Assembly (NCBI GenBank): GCA_021793375.1
Contig: JAJYSY010000016.1
Location: forward strand, 1-43,187
Source: Bacteroidota bacterium
Lineage (GTDB): Bacteria; Bacteroidota; Bacteroidia; Flavobacteriales; Flavobacteriaceae
Direction of reading: 5' to 3'
DNA length: 43,187 nt
Shown: positions 8,101-15,591 of the stretch, piece after piece
Position numbering within the stretch: position 1 is the first letter of the stretch
Layout: each line of letters starts with the position of its first letter
Position numbers and translations under genes: made by a program
The notes under the pieces: model-generated
The model's input: the letters and a program-made list of their open reading frames with translations, nothing else
Database searches by the model: none
Told to the model about the DNA's origin: nothing

Positions 8101-10267
8101 AGCTCACAATTTTCATTTAACCAAAGAAAACAGAAAGTTTGAAATTGCCAATGATTTAATTGAAACCAAAAGAAATAATATAGGATTAGGATTTAAAGAT
8201 TTTAAATTAGAAACTTTAATCGCTTTATTAAATCCACAAGAACATTTGGCAAGTGGAAATTTACAAGGAAAAATTGTGGCGGTAAATCCAATGGAAAAAA
8301 TAGGTTTTTTAGCAGATTTTGGAATCGATGAGTTAGAAGTTATGCAAGCTCCGCTTGGAGATTTAGGATTAAAAGCTTTTTCAAGAGATTTGAATAGATA
8401 TCGTTTTAAAATGGATTTAAAAGGAGAGGATGTTGATTTGGATTTAAACGGAGATTTTGCAAATGATGAAGAACCAAGGATAAATGCAGATTTAAAATTA
8501 AATGAATTTGGATTTAAAACCATTGCTGCTCTTTCTCAAAAAGAATTAACTCACGGAAAAGGATATCTTTCCGGAGAATTTTCTATAAAAGGACCCACAA
8601 AATCTCCGGATTATAGCGGATTTTTTAAATTTAACGAGGCTTCTTTTAAAGTGGCAAAATTCAACTCAGAGTTTGTCTTAAACGATGATGAAATAGATAT
8701 TGCCAATCAAAAAATAACATTAAACAATTTCACTATTGAAGATGAAAACGGAAAAGAATTTGGAATAGATGGTTCCATTACCACCAAAAAACTATTAAAT
8801 CCGAAATTCAATTTAAATCTAAATACAAAAGATTTCCAGTTGATGAATTCAACTGCAGAAGATAATAAGTTGTTTTATGGAAAATTAAACTTCGATTTAG
8901 ACGGAACAATCAAAGGAAGTGCTTCTAATCCTGAAGTTGATGTAAGAATTAAAATTAATAAAGACACAGATTTTATTTATGCGCTTTCTGCTGCTCAGGC
9001 CGGTATGGACAGCCAAGAAGGAGTAGTGGAATTTGTAAATAGAACTGCTCCAAATTATGTGATAGAAGAAGAAACAGATTCTATAAATACAGCAAATATT
9101 CCAGGAATGAATCTTCATGCAAATCTCAATATAGAAAAAGGTTCAAAATTTGGAGTAATTATGGATCCGCGAACAAAAGATAAAGCAGAAGTTTCTGGAG
9201 ATGGATCTTTAGATTTCAGAATGAATCCAAATGGACAAATGAATTTATCGGGACGTTATACCATTGACGAAGGATTTTATAAAATGAGTTTATATAATTT
9301 GGTGAGAAGAGAATTCAGCTTTCAATCCGGAAGCTCAATTACTTGGGCAGGAGATCCGATGGATGCTGATTTAGATGTAACGGCTATTTATGAAGTAAAA
9401 GCTTCTCCGGCAGGATTGATGGGAGGAGGAGCATCAGAAATCAGTGAAGAAGACAGAAATAAATATAAACAAAGATTACCGTTTTTAGTTTCTTTAGGTG
9501 TAGGCGGAACTATTGATCAACCGGATTTAAGATTTGGTTTAGATATGGAAGAAGAATCCAAAGGAGCTATGGGTGGAGCTGTTTATAGTCAACTTTCTCA
9601 AATGAAAGATGATGAAGGAGAGGTAAATAAACAAGTTTTTTCTTTATTGGTTTTAAATAGATTTTTCCCGGAATCCGGATCAGATGGCGGGGGCGGAGGT
9701 TTTGCCACGGTGGCAAGAAATAACTTAAATCAAGCTTTATCAGATCAGCTAAATAATTTTTCTGATCAGTTGACCGGAGATTCCGGATTTAGACTCAACT
9801 TTGATTTGGATAGTTATGAAACATATTCCGGCGGATCTTCTCAACAACGAACAGATTTGGATATCAGCGCAGAACAAAGACTTTTTAATGATAGATTGGT
9901 CGTAAAAGCAGGAACAGAAATGAATGTTCAAGGAGATTTACAACCGGGAGAAGAAAGACCACTTTTAGGAAATGTAAGTATTGAATATCTCTTGACAGAA
10001 GATGGAAGATGGAGAATAAATGGATTTAGAAAAAATGAATACGAAAATGTAATTGACGGACAAGTTTTTACTAATGGAATAGGATTATTATTTCAAAAAG
10101 ATTTTGACAGATTTGGTTATTTATGGAGAAGTTTAATTGGAAATCCTCAAAAATATTATGCAAAAAAAAGAAAAGAACGTCAAAAGAAAAAAGAAGAAAG
10201 AAAAATTAAAAAAGAAGCTGTAGAAAATCCTAATACAGAAAAAGAAGAACCTAAAAATCAGGAGTAA
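5111..10267 (+). CDS. tamB: TamB-like translocation and assembly module inner-membrane protein (DUF490)
   Basis: 1718 aa. A basic N terminus and one membrane anchor (about residues 27-48, VFKIVFRTILLFIILFVLLI) are followed by more than 1,500 residues of periplasmic beta-rich repeats with recurring LDL/NLDG strand patterns. The conserved TamB C-terminal region includes the typical LNLSGRYTIDEGFYKMSLYN stretch and a terminal basic tail. TamB-type AsmA-like proteins form a bridge across the periplasm for lipid transport or outer-membrane protein assembly. The start is a TTG at 5111; no ATG lies between it and the anchor. Only 2 bases separate its stop from the tamL ATG, so the two are surely co-transcribed, as is usual for the TAM pair. 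Confidence 0.9.
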   Translation: MTKKNTTENQSKNEKTKRKKPWWKRVFKIVFRTILLFIILFVLLILFIRSPWGQNIIVGEATKYISKKTQTEVGIEKLFITLKGNVNLEGLYVEDQQGDTLVYSKELKIDIPFIPIIKGQPISLNHLYWDGLKANVSRKDSLEGYNFQFIIDAFSSEEPQPEIQETEKENQNLPKINIGNIDFSNFNLKFDDEVMGINAQIDLGKFKFIGKNIDLNKMQYEAREIALENTNLSYIQTKPFAAVEDTTTTTLPFLSLDKLKLNNVKAFYQSKPDEMEAEADLNDFLLELPKADLANQDVEINQLLLHKSFLKLKLEEESKAEEELKETGKKVEEKVEEAFVFEWPDWEIKVNTIGFEENHLIYQKGEKPTSLKEFNPDYIDLSDFTLAIHNIELTKDEKAKADFEKLSFQEKDGLDLKQISFGLDLNNTDLAIENLLVETSKNKLNSHLKITYDSLNDLIDKPEKSKLDIDLKDFSLNLTEAFYFAPDLRTNEYFYKLSRRKTSGKLKAKGSLAHLNLTNLNVKWRNTHLNTKGKFKNLTDQDNLYAAVDYFVLTSNRSDVLQFIEEEDIGISIPETIYLQSKLHGGLTDLKTQTVLKIPEGEINLDGGFTNKEFIAFNADLDVIEFDLGKLLDNPEIGKIELNLKTQGEGNTIEKLTADLHAEFQKLEFNDYDFSALKLEGKLVEGEGNILLNYLDDNLDMSLNSKVKLDSLYQKVSADLDVVKADLNKLNLIDKEIKTNLFLIADFENDDGKMTVESHLAEGNISYDKKTYILGPLNMGGLIQKDSTSFALNSKILSGQLAANAEPQQIGKAVERQLKRYFRDSLPPIDTLRNPIKLQADMQVSPHPLLTDVFVQGIVEMDTLKLEADFDQEKDFLSSNINLSYLNFENNIIDNLYFDINSARDVAQFVFGFENVDAGSFGMNRTYLTGDLTEGVLTANFFSFDNNNEIFYSFHSEVSGRKNEMKFHLLPYNLTLNNEDWEIPEDNEIVIKEKSIEAHNFHLTKENRKFEIANDLIETKRNNIGLGFKDFKLETLIALLNPQEHLASGNLQGKIVAVNPMEKIGFLADFGIDELEVMQAPLGDLGLKAFSRDLNRYRFKMDLKGEDVDLDLNGDFANDEEPRINADLKLNEFGFKTIAALSQKELTHGKGYLSGEFSIKGPTKSPDYSGFFKFNEASFKVAKFNSEFVLNDDEIDIANQKITLNNFTIEDENGKEFGIDGSITTKKLLNPKFNLNLNTKDFQLMNSTAEDNKLFYGKLNFDLDGTIKGSASNPEVDVRIKINKDTDFIYALSAAQAGMDSQEGVVEFVNRTAPNYVIEEETDSINTANIPGMNLHANLNIEKGSKFGVIMDPRTKDKAEVSGDGSLDFRMNPNGQMNLSGRYTIDEGFYKMSLYNLVRREFSFQSGSSITWAGDPMDADLDVTAIYEVKASPAGLMGGGASEISEEDRNKYKQRLPFLVSLGVGGTIDQPDLRFGLDMEEESKGAMGGAVYSQLSQMKDDEGEVNKQVFSLLVLNRFFPESGSDGGGGGFATVARNNLNQALSDQLNNFSDQLTGDSGFRLNFDLDSYETYSGGSSQQRTDLDISAEQRLFNDRLVVKAGTEMNVQGDLQPGEERPLLGNVSIEYLLTEDGRWRINGFRKNEYENVIDGQVFTNGIGLLFQKDFDRFGYLWRSLIGNPQKYYAKKRKERQKKKEERKIKKEAVENPNTEKEEPKNQE

Positions 10268-10269
10268 AA

Positions 10270-12546
10270 ATGCGCATATTTAAAAATACAATTCTTTGTT
10301 TATTGATTTTGCTGACGATTACTTCGTGTGCAGTAAAAAAATATATTCCTGAAGGAGAATTTCTATACAGAGGAGGAAAAATAAATCTTCATACTTCAGA
10401 AGAAATAAAAAACAAAGCTGAACTTCATGATGAGTTGGAAGATGTGCTTTATCCGGAACCGAATTCCAAATTTTTAGGAATGTATCCCGGTTTGCATTAT
10501 TACTATGTTTATAATGAAGAAAAAACAAATTTCTGGAGAAAATTCATGTATAACAGAATGGGAGAATCTCCGGCATATTTTTCTGATGTAGATATTGATA
10601 ATACAGAAGAATTACTGCAAAATAGATTGGAAAATAATGGTCTTTTTTATGGGAAAATTGATAATGAAGTAAAAATTGACAGTAGCAGAAAAACAGTAAA
10701 AATAGATTATGATATAAAAGTCGGAAAACCTTATATTATAGAAAAATTTGAATTTGAACCGGATTCTACAAACCCTAAGGATTTAAATGATAAAATTAAA
10801 GAAGCTTTAGCAGAAACAGAAATTAAAGAAGGTGAAGACTTTAATTTGTCAAACTTTAAAAAAGAACGCGAAAGAATAGATGGTTATTTAAAAGACAGAG
10901 GATATTATTATTTTAACAAAGATTTTTTATTGTTTGAAGCTGATACCAATCAATATACTAATCGAAAATTAGATTTATTTTTAAAACTCAAATCAGAAAC
11001 ACCAGAAAAATCAAAATATCCTTATGTGATTGATAGTTTATTGGTTTACAGCGGAGTTTATAATGACACGGTTTATGGCGTTCAAGATACCGTAAAAATT
11101 AAAAATGTAGATTTCATCCAAAGCAAGAAAAATCCATTTTTTAAACCCAAGCGTTTACGTCCTTTTATCTTGTTGGAAAAAGGACAATATTATAATTCTC
11201 AAAGCTCAAGATATACCAGCAGAAGATTATCAAATATAGGAACGTATAAATTTGTCAACATTCAATATGCAGATTCGGATTCTATAGTAGATTCATTAGG
11301 AAACAGACATCTCACCAGTGTGATATCTTTATCGCCTTTACCGCGAAGAAGAATTCAATTTAAGCTGGAAGGCGTAACCAAGTCCAATGAATTTACCGGG
11401 CCGAGATTAGGAGCTATTTATACCAACAGAAATATTTTTAAAGGAGGAGAAGATTTAAAAGTAGAAACCAATTTTGGATATGAAGAGCAGTTTTCAAAAA
11501 GAAATAAAGGAGATCGAAGTTTAAATTTAGGATTAAAAGCATCTTTAATTTTTCCAAGAATGATTTTTCCTGCCAATTTTGAAAAAGCATTTAGGTATGC
11601 AATTCCTAAAACTCATATTTCTGCCGGTGTGGATTACCTCAACAGGAAAAAATTATATTCTTTAAATTCTTTTTCTACTTCTTTTGGATATGTGTGGGAT
11701 CAAAACAGATTTGTCAATCATAATTTGAGTTTAATCAATATAGATTATGTGAAATTAGGACACACCAGCGATAGATTTAATGAAGCTTTAGAAGAAAATC
11801 CATTCTTAAAAAGAAGTTTTGAACAACAATTTATTGCCGGATTGATGTATTATTACACTTACAATGAATTAAATGATAAACAAAAAAGAGGAAGATTATA
11901 TTTTCAAACCAGTCTTGATATTGCCGGAAATGGATTAAGTTTATTTGGAAAAAAACGAGATGATGGCACCAAAACATTTTTAGGATTGAGATATGCACAA
12001 TATGTAAAAGCTGATTTTGATATTAGTTATCATTTTGATTTAGACAGAAAAGGAAAACAAACTTTAGTCGGACATTTATTCGCCGGAATGGGATTGCCTT
12101 ATGGAAATTCAAAATCCTTGCCTTTTGTAAAACAGTATTTTTCCGGAGGACCTTATAGTTTGAGAGCTTTTAGAATCAGAGGAATTGGTCCGGGAACCTA
12201 TAAACCCGATCCAGATGCTTATTCTTATTTTGATCAAGCCGGAGACATCAGATTAGAAGCAAATTTGGAATATAGATTTCCTATAGTTTCTATTTTAAAA
12301 GGAGCAGTTTTTGCCGATGCCGGAAATGTTTGGTTGTATAAAAAAAATGAAGCTCTTCCGGGAGGAGAATTTTCTAAAGAATTTATCAAAGAATTAGGAA
12401 TAGGAACAGGTTTTGGAATAAGAGTTGATGTGCAGGGATTTGTAATTCGTTTGGATTTATCTTCGCCCATAAAACAACCTGCTCAAAATTGGAAATTCGA
12501 TTATAAAAACCCAATGTTCAACTTTGGAATAGGTTATCCTTTCTAA
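10270..12546 (+). CDS. tamL: TamL: lipoprotein variant of TamA/BamA outer-membrane assembly protein
   Basis: 758 aa. It has a lipoprotein signal peptide with lipobox LTITSC (Cys near residue 21), POTRA-like segments over about residues 100-320, and a C-terminal 16-strand Omp85 barrel. The barrel carries the lid-loop motif SLRAFRIRGIGPGTY (about 635-650) and ends in an aromatic C terminus, FGIGYPF. In Bacteroidota the TamA homologue is a lipoprotein known as TamL, encoded next to tamB, exactly as here. The expected role is outer-membrane assembly together with TamB. Confidence 0.9.
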   Translation: MRIFKNTILCLLILLTITSCAVKKYIPEGEFLYRGGKINLHTSEEIKNKAELHDELEDVLYPEPNSKFLGMYPGLHYYYVYNEEKTNFWRKFMYNRMGESPAYFSDVDIDNTEELLQNRLENNGLFYGKIDNEVKIDSSRKTVKIDYDIKVGKPYIIEKFEFEPDSTNPKDLNDKIKEALAETEIKEGEDFNLSNFKKERERIDGYLKDRGYYYFNKDFLLFEADTNQYTNRKLDLFLKLKSETPEKSKYPYVIDSLLVYSGVYNDTVYGVQDTVKIKNVDFIQSKKNPFFKPKRLRPFILLEKGQYYNSQSSRYTSRRLSNIGTYKFVNIQYADSDSIVDSLGNRHLTSVISLSPLPRRRIQFKLEGVTKSNEFTGPRLGAIYTNRNIFKGGEDLKVETNFGYEEQFSKRNKGDRSLNLGLKASLIFPRMIFPANFEKAFRYAIPKTHISAGVDYLNRKKLYSLNSFSTSFGYVWDQNRFVNHNLSLINIDYVKLGHTSDRFNEALEENPFLKRSFEQQFIAGLMYYYTYNELNDKQKRGRLYFQTSLDIAGNGLSLFGKKRDDGTKTFLGLRYAQYVKADFDISYHFDLDRKGKQTLVGHLFAGMGLPYGNSKSLPFVKQYFSGGPYSLRAFRIRGIGPGTYKPDPDAYSYFDQAGDIRLEANLEYRFPIVSILKGAVFADAGNVWLYKKNEALPGGEFSKEFIKELGIGTGFGIRVDVQGFVIRLDLSSPIKQPAQNWKFDYKNPMFNFGIGYPF

Positions 12547-12595
12547 TAAAAAAATAAATCAAAAATGAGAATTCTATTCCCTACAAAAATTCTGT

Positions 12596-12603
12596 TATTT
12601 TTG
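12596..12603 (+). promoter_or_regulatory. -7 promoter element of the flippase gene
   Basis: TATTTTTG fits the Bacteroidota consensus TAnnTTTG, 26 bases before the ATG at 12630. No strong -33 TTTG is evident. Confidence 0.5.
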
Positions 12604-12629
12604 CATAGTCACTCCTGTTATAAACTTTT

Positions 12630-14081
12630 ATGGGAATTGTAAAAAATCAATCTGTAAAAAATCTGATTACCACTTATTCAGGTTTTGCTATCGGCGCAAT
12701 AAACACCATTTTGCTTTATCCTCATCTTTTAGGAAAAACATATTATGGAGTGGTGATGACTATTTTAGCAACCGGATCTTTATTATCAGCTTTTATTAAT
12801 TTTGGAATGCCCGATACTTTAATCAAGTTTTTTACAGCTTATAAATCTGAAGAAGACAAAAAAAGATTATTGGGTTTTGCTTTACTCACTCCAATTTTTT
12901 CCGGAGGATTATTCGGAGTTTTCGGATTGATTTTCTATAGATTTATCCAAGATTATTTTGCAAAAAGTCCGGAAATGGATCCTTTTGTGTGGTTGATTTT
13001 TGTAATAGCAATTACAGAAGCTTATTTTAAAGTTTTTTTTAACTGGGGGAGAATCAGGTTTAAAAGTGTTTTTGGAAATTTTATGAGAGAAGTTTTTCAT
13101 AGAATTTTAATCATGATTTTGTTGTTTTTTGTGTATTTAAATAAAATATCAACCACAAATTTTATTTATTTACTCACCGCAATTTATGTACTAAGAAGCT
13201 TGATTATGATGCGTTATGCATTTTATCTATTACCCCCAAAAATTAGTTTTAAAGTTCCGGAAAATCTGACAAGAATTTTAAAATATTCTTCTTTGATTTT
13301 AATTGCCGGATTAGCATCTAATGTTTTATTGGATTTAGATAAAACTATGATTCCGCATTTTATGTCTATCGGAAATGTTTCTGTTTATGCTATAGCAGTT
13401 TTTATTGTAACAGTGATAGAAGTTCCCGTAAAAGCTATGCGACAAATCACACATCCTATTACCGCCAGTCTTTTAAATTCAAAAAACTGGAAAGAATTAG
13501 AAACTCTTTATAAAAAAAGCTCTATTAGTTTATACACCGTAAGCGGTTTTTTGTTTGCCATAATTGTGACAAACGCTGATCAGTTTTATGATTTTTTATC
13601 AGAAGAATATTATATCAGTATGGGAATAATCGTATTGTTGGCTTTGATAAAACTCTCTCGAAATACATTGGGAATTGGAGGAAGTATTTTAAAAAACTCA
13701 GATTATTATAGATTGCTGTTAGTCGCCGCTTTTGTTACTGTAATTTTAGCATTTCTTCTCAACTATTTAATGATTCCCGCTTGGGGACTTTACGGTGCAG
13801 CAATTGCCAGTATGACTTCATTTTTTGTATATGATATTTTAAAAGTTTGGTTTGTTTATAAGAAATTCAAAATGCAGCCATTCACGATAAAATCATTATA
13901 TCTTACTTTATTTCTCAGTGTTTTTACTTTAGTGTTTTTCTATATAGATTTTCATCCGAATGCTTTTTGGGGGATTGCCATAAAGTCAATCCTTATGACA
14001 GCAATTTATATTCCTGTGATTTACTTTGCTAATTTTTCTGAAGATATTTCTTTGATGATAAAAAAACTAATAAGAAGATAA
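12630..14081 (+). CDS. Polysaccharide/oligosaccharide flippase (Wzx-like, MATE/MVF superfamily)
   Basis: 483 aa, about 14 transmembrane helices, no signal peptide. The N terminus (TTYSGFAIGAINTILLYPHLLGKTYYGVV) and the GMPDTLIKFF segment are typical of lipopolysaccharide or capsule repeat-unit flippases of Bacteroidota. It would move lipid-linked glycans across the inner membrane. It has its own promoter and lies upstream of galE in the same direction with an 89-base gap, which fits a role in surface polysaccharide supply. The substrate is unknown. Confidence 0.8.
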   Translation: MGIVKNQSVKNLITTYSGFAIGAINTILLYPHLLGKTYYGVVMTILATGSLLSAFINFGMPDTLIKFFTAYKSEEDKKRLLGFALLTPIFSGGLFGVFGLIFYRFIQDYFAKSPEMDPFVWLIFVIAITEAYFKVFFNWGRIRFKSVFGNFMREVFHRILIMILLFFVYLNKISTTNFIYLLTAIYVLRSLIMMRYAFYLLPPKISFKVPENLTRILKYSSLILIAGLASNVLLDLDKTMIPHFMSIGNVSVYAIAVFIVTVIEVPVKAMRQITHPITASLLNSKNWKELETLYKKSSISLYTVSGFLFAIIVTNADQFYDFLSEEYYISMGIIVLLALIKLSRNTLGIGGSILKNSDYYRLLLVAAFVTVILAFLLNYLMIPAWGLYGAAIASMTSFFVYDILKVWFVYKKFKMQPFTIKSLYLTLFLSVFTLVFFYIDFHPNAFWGIAIKSILMTAIYIPVIYFANFSEDISLMIKKLIRR

Positions 14082-14170
14082 TCCATAAGAATTAAAATAA
14101 ATCTAAAATATATTTTCCTTATTTTCGTGAAAAATTTTTCATTTTCATAATTTTTAAAAAATCTGTTTAC

Positions 14171-15190
14171 ATGAAAATATTAGTTACCGGAGGATTAGGA
14201 TATATAGGTTCTCACACTGTTGTTGCTTTGATAAATCAAGGATATGAAGTAGTGATTATAGATAATCTTTCCAATTCAAGTATTGAAGTTTTAGAAGGAA
14301 TCACAGCAATTACCAACAAAACTCCGGAATTTCATAAAATAGATTTAAGAGAAAAAAACACTGTTGCGCAATTTTTTGATCAACATAAAGATATAAAAGG
14401 AATTATTCATTTTGCAGCTTCAAAAGCAGTGGGCGAAAGCGTGGAAAAACCTTTGTTGTATTATGAAAATAATATTTCTTCTTTAGTTTATCTCTTACAG
14501 GAAATGAAAAAAAGAAATCTTTCCAATTTTATTTTCAGTTCTTCTTGCACAGTTTATGGACAAGCAGATGAATTGCCCATTACAGAAAATGCTCCGGTAA
14601 AAAAAGCAGAATCTCCTTATGGAAATACTAAATTAATCGGAGAAAATATGATTGAAGATTTTTGCCAAAGTCAAAAAGAATTTAAAGCTATATCATTAAG
14701 GTATTTCAATCCGATTGGTGCGCATTCTTCTGCAAAAATAGGAGAATTACCTATTGGAACTCCACAAAATTTAGTGCCTTTTATTACACAAACTGCAATC
14801 GGAAAAAGAAAAGAACTTTCTGTTTTTGGAGATGACTACAATACTCCCGATGGGACTTGCATCAGAGATTATATTCATGTGATGGATTTGGCAGAAGCGC
14901 ATGTTCGTGCTTTAGAAAGATTATTAAAAGCAGAAACAAAAAACAATTATGAAGTTTTTAATTTAGGAACCGGTTCAGGAAGTTCGGTGATGGAAATCAT
15001 CAAAACTTTTGAAAAAGTTACCGCTCAAAAATTACCTTATAAAATAGCAGGAAGAAGAGCAGGAGATATCACCGCAGCTTTTGCCGACACCCAAAAAGCC
15101 AATGAAATATTAGGCTGGAAATCCAAAAGGTCTTTAGAAGAAGCTTTGTCCAGCGCTTGGAATTGGGAGATAAATGTCAATAAAAATTAA
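14171..15190 (+). CDS. galE: UDP-glucose 4-epimerase
   Basis: 339 aa short-chain dehydrogenase/reductase, the usual GalE length. It shows the N-terminal NAD-binding GGLGYIGSHT (residues 7-16), the catalytic serine in FSSSCTVYG, YxxxK as YGNTK (about residues 151-155), and the substrate-loop RYFNPIGAH. It interconverts UDP-glucose and UDP-galactose for envelope glycans. A TATTTTCG sequence at 14120-14127 is a possible variant -7 element. The flippase upstream fits a shared polysaccharide role. Confidence 0.93.
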   Translation: MKILVTGGLGYIGSHTVVALINQGYEVVIIDNLSNSSIEVLEGITAITNKTPEFHKIDLREKNTVAQFFDQHKDIKGIIHFAASKAVGESVEKPLLYYENNISSLVYLLQEMKKRNLSNFIFSSSCTVYGQADELPITENAPVKKAESPYGNTKLIGENMIEDFCQSQKEFKAISLRYFNPIGAHSSAKIGELPIGTPQNLVPFITQTAIGKRKELSVFGDDYNTPDGTCIRDYIHVMDLAEAHVRALERLLKAETKNNYEVFNLGTGSGSSVMEIIKTFEKVTAQKLPYKIAGRRAGDITAAFADTQKANEILGWKSKRSLEEALSSAWNWEINVNKN

Positions 15191-15191
15191 T

Positions 15192-15347
15192 TTACCTGCT
15201 CAATACATAAAAACCGTGAATCACGCCCGGTAGCCAACCTAAAAGTGTCAACAACAAATTGATTAAAAAATCTGTTCCTATTCCTTTTTCTAAAGCTACT
15301 GCTAAAGGAGGTAAAATAATGCAAATAATAATTGTGAAAATTGACAT
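15192..15347 (-). CDS. Pmp3/YqaE family small membrane proteolipid
   Basis: A 51-aa frame on the minus strand begins MSIFTIIICIILPPLAVALE and ends in GVIHGFYVLSR. This is the Pmp3/YqaE (UPF0057) pattern: a first helix ending in ILPPLAV, a short charged turn (EKGIG), then a second helix with LLTLLGWLPGVIHG and a following tyrosine. Family members are membrane proteolipids tied to stress and ion homeostasis in yeast and bacteria. It overlaps nothing and converges with galE, 1 base apart. Confidence 0.9.
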   Translation of the reverse strand: MSIFTIIICIILPPLAVALEKGIGTDFLINLLLTLLGWLPGVIHGFYVLSR

Positions 15348-15502
15348 AGTGATATAAAATAAAGATTAAAAAGTTCTTTAAATTAAGTCTTTTCTGAGAA
15401 AAAAGAAGATTTATTAGAAATAAATTCTTTAAAACTTTATTAAGACTGCTCTAATCGATAAAAACCACCGCTTCTTGTGCTTGAAATAAGCGGTAGATTT
15501 CT

Positions 15503-15510
15503 TATTTTTG
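15503..15510 (+). promoter_or_regulatory. -7 promoter element of paaZ
   Basis: TATTTTTG matches TAnnTTTG, with a TTG about 19 bases upstream (15481), near the usual spacing. It lies 82 bases before the ATG. Confidence 0.5.
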
Positions 15511-15591
15511 GGGAAATCATTTATAAACACAAAAGATTTTATTTTACTGAAGTTTTTTTAGTGAAAAATCAAATCAATTTAATTCAGAAAT

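Noticed and set aside
8113..8523. 136-aa reading frame opposite tamB
   Set aside because: Serine/proline/lysine-rich antisense of a repetitive beta-strand protein; no domain and no neighbour support.
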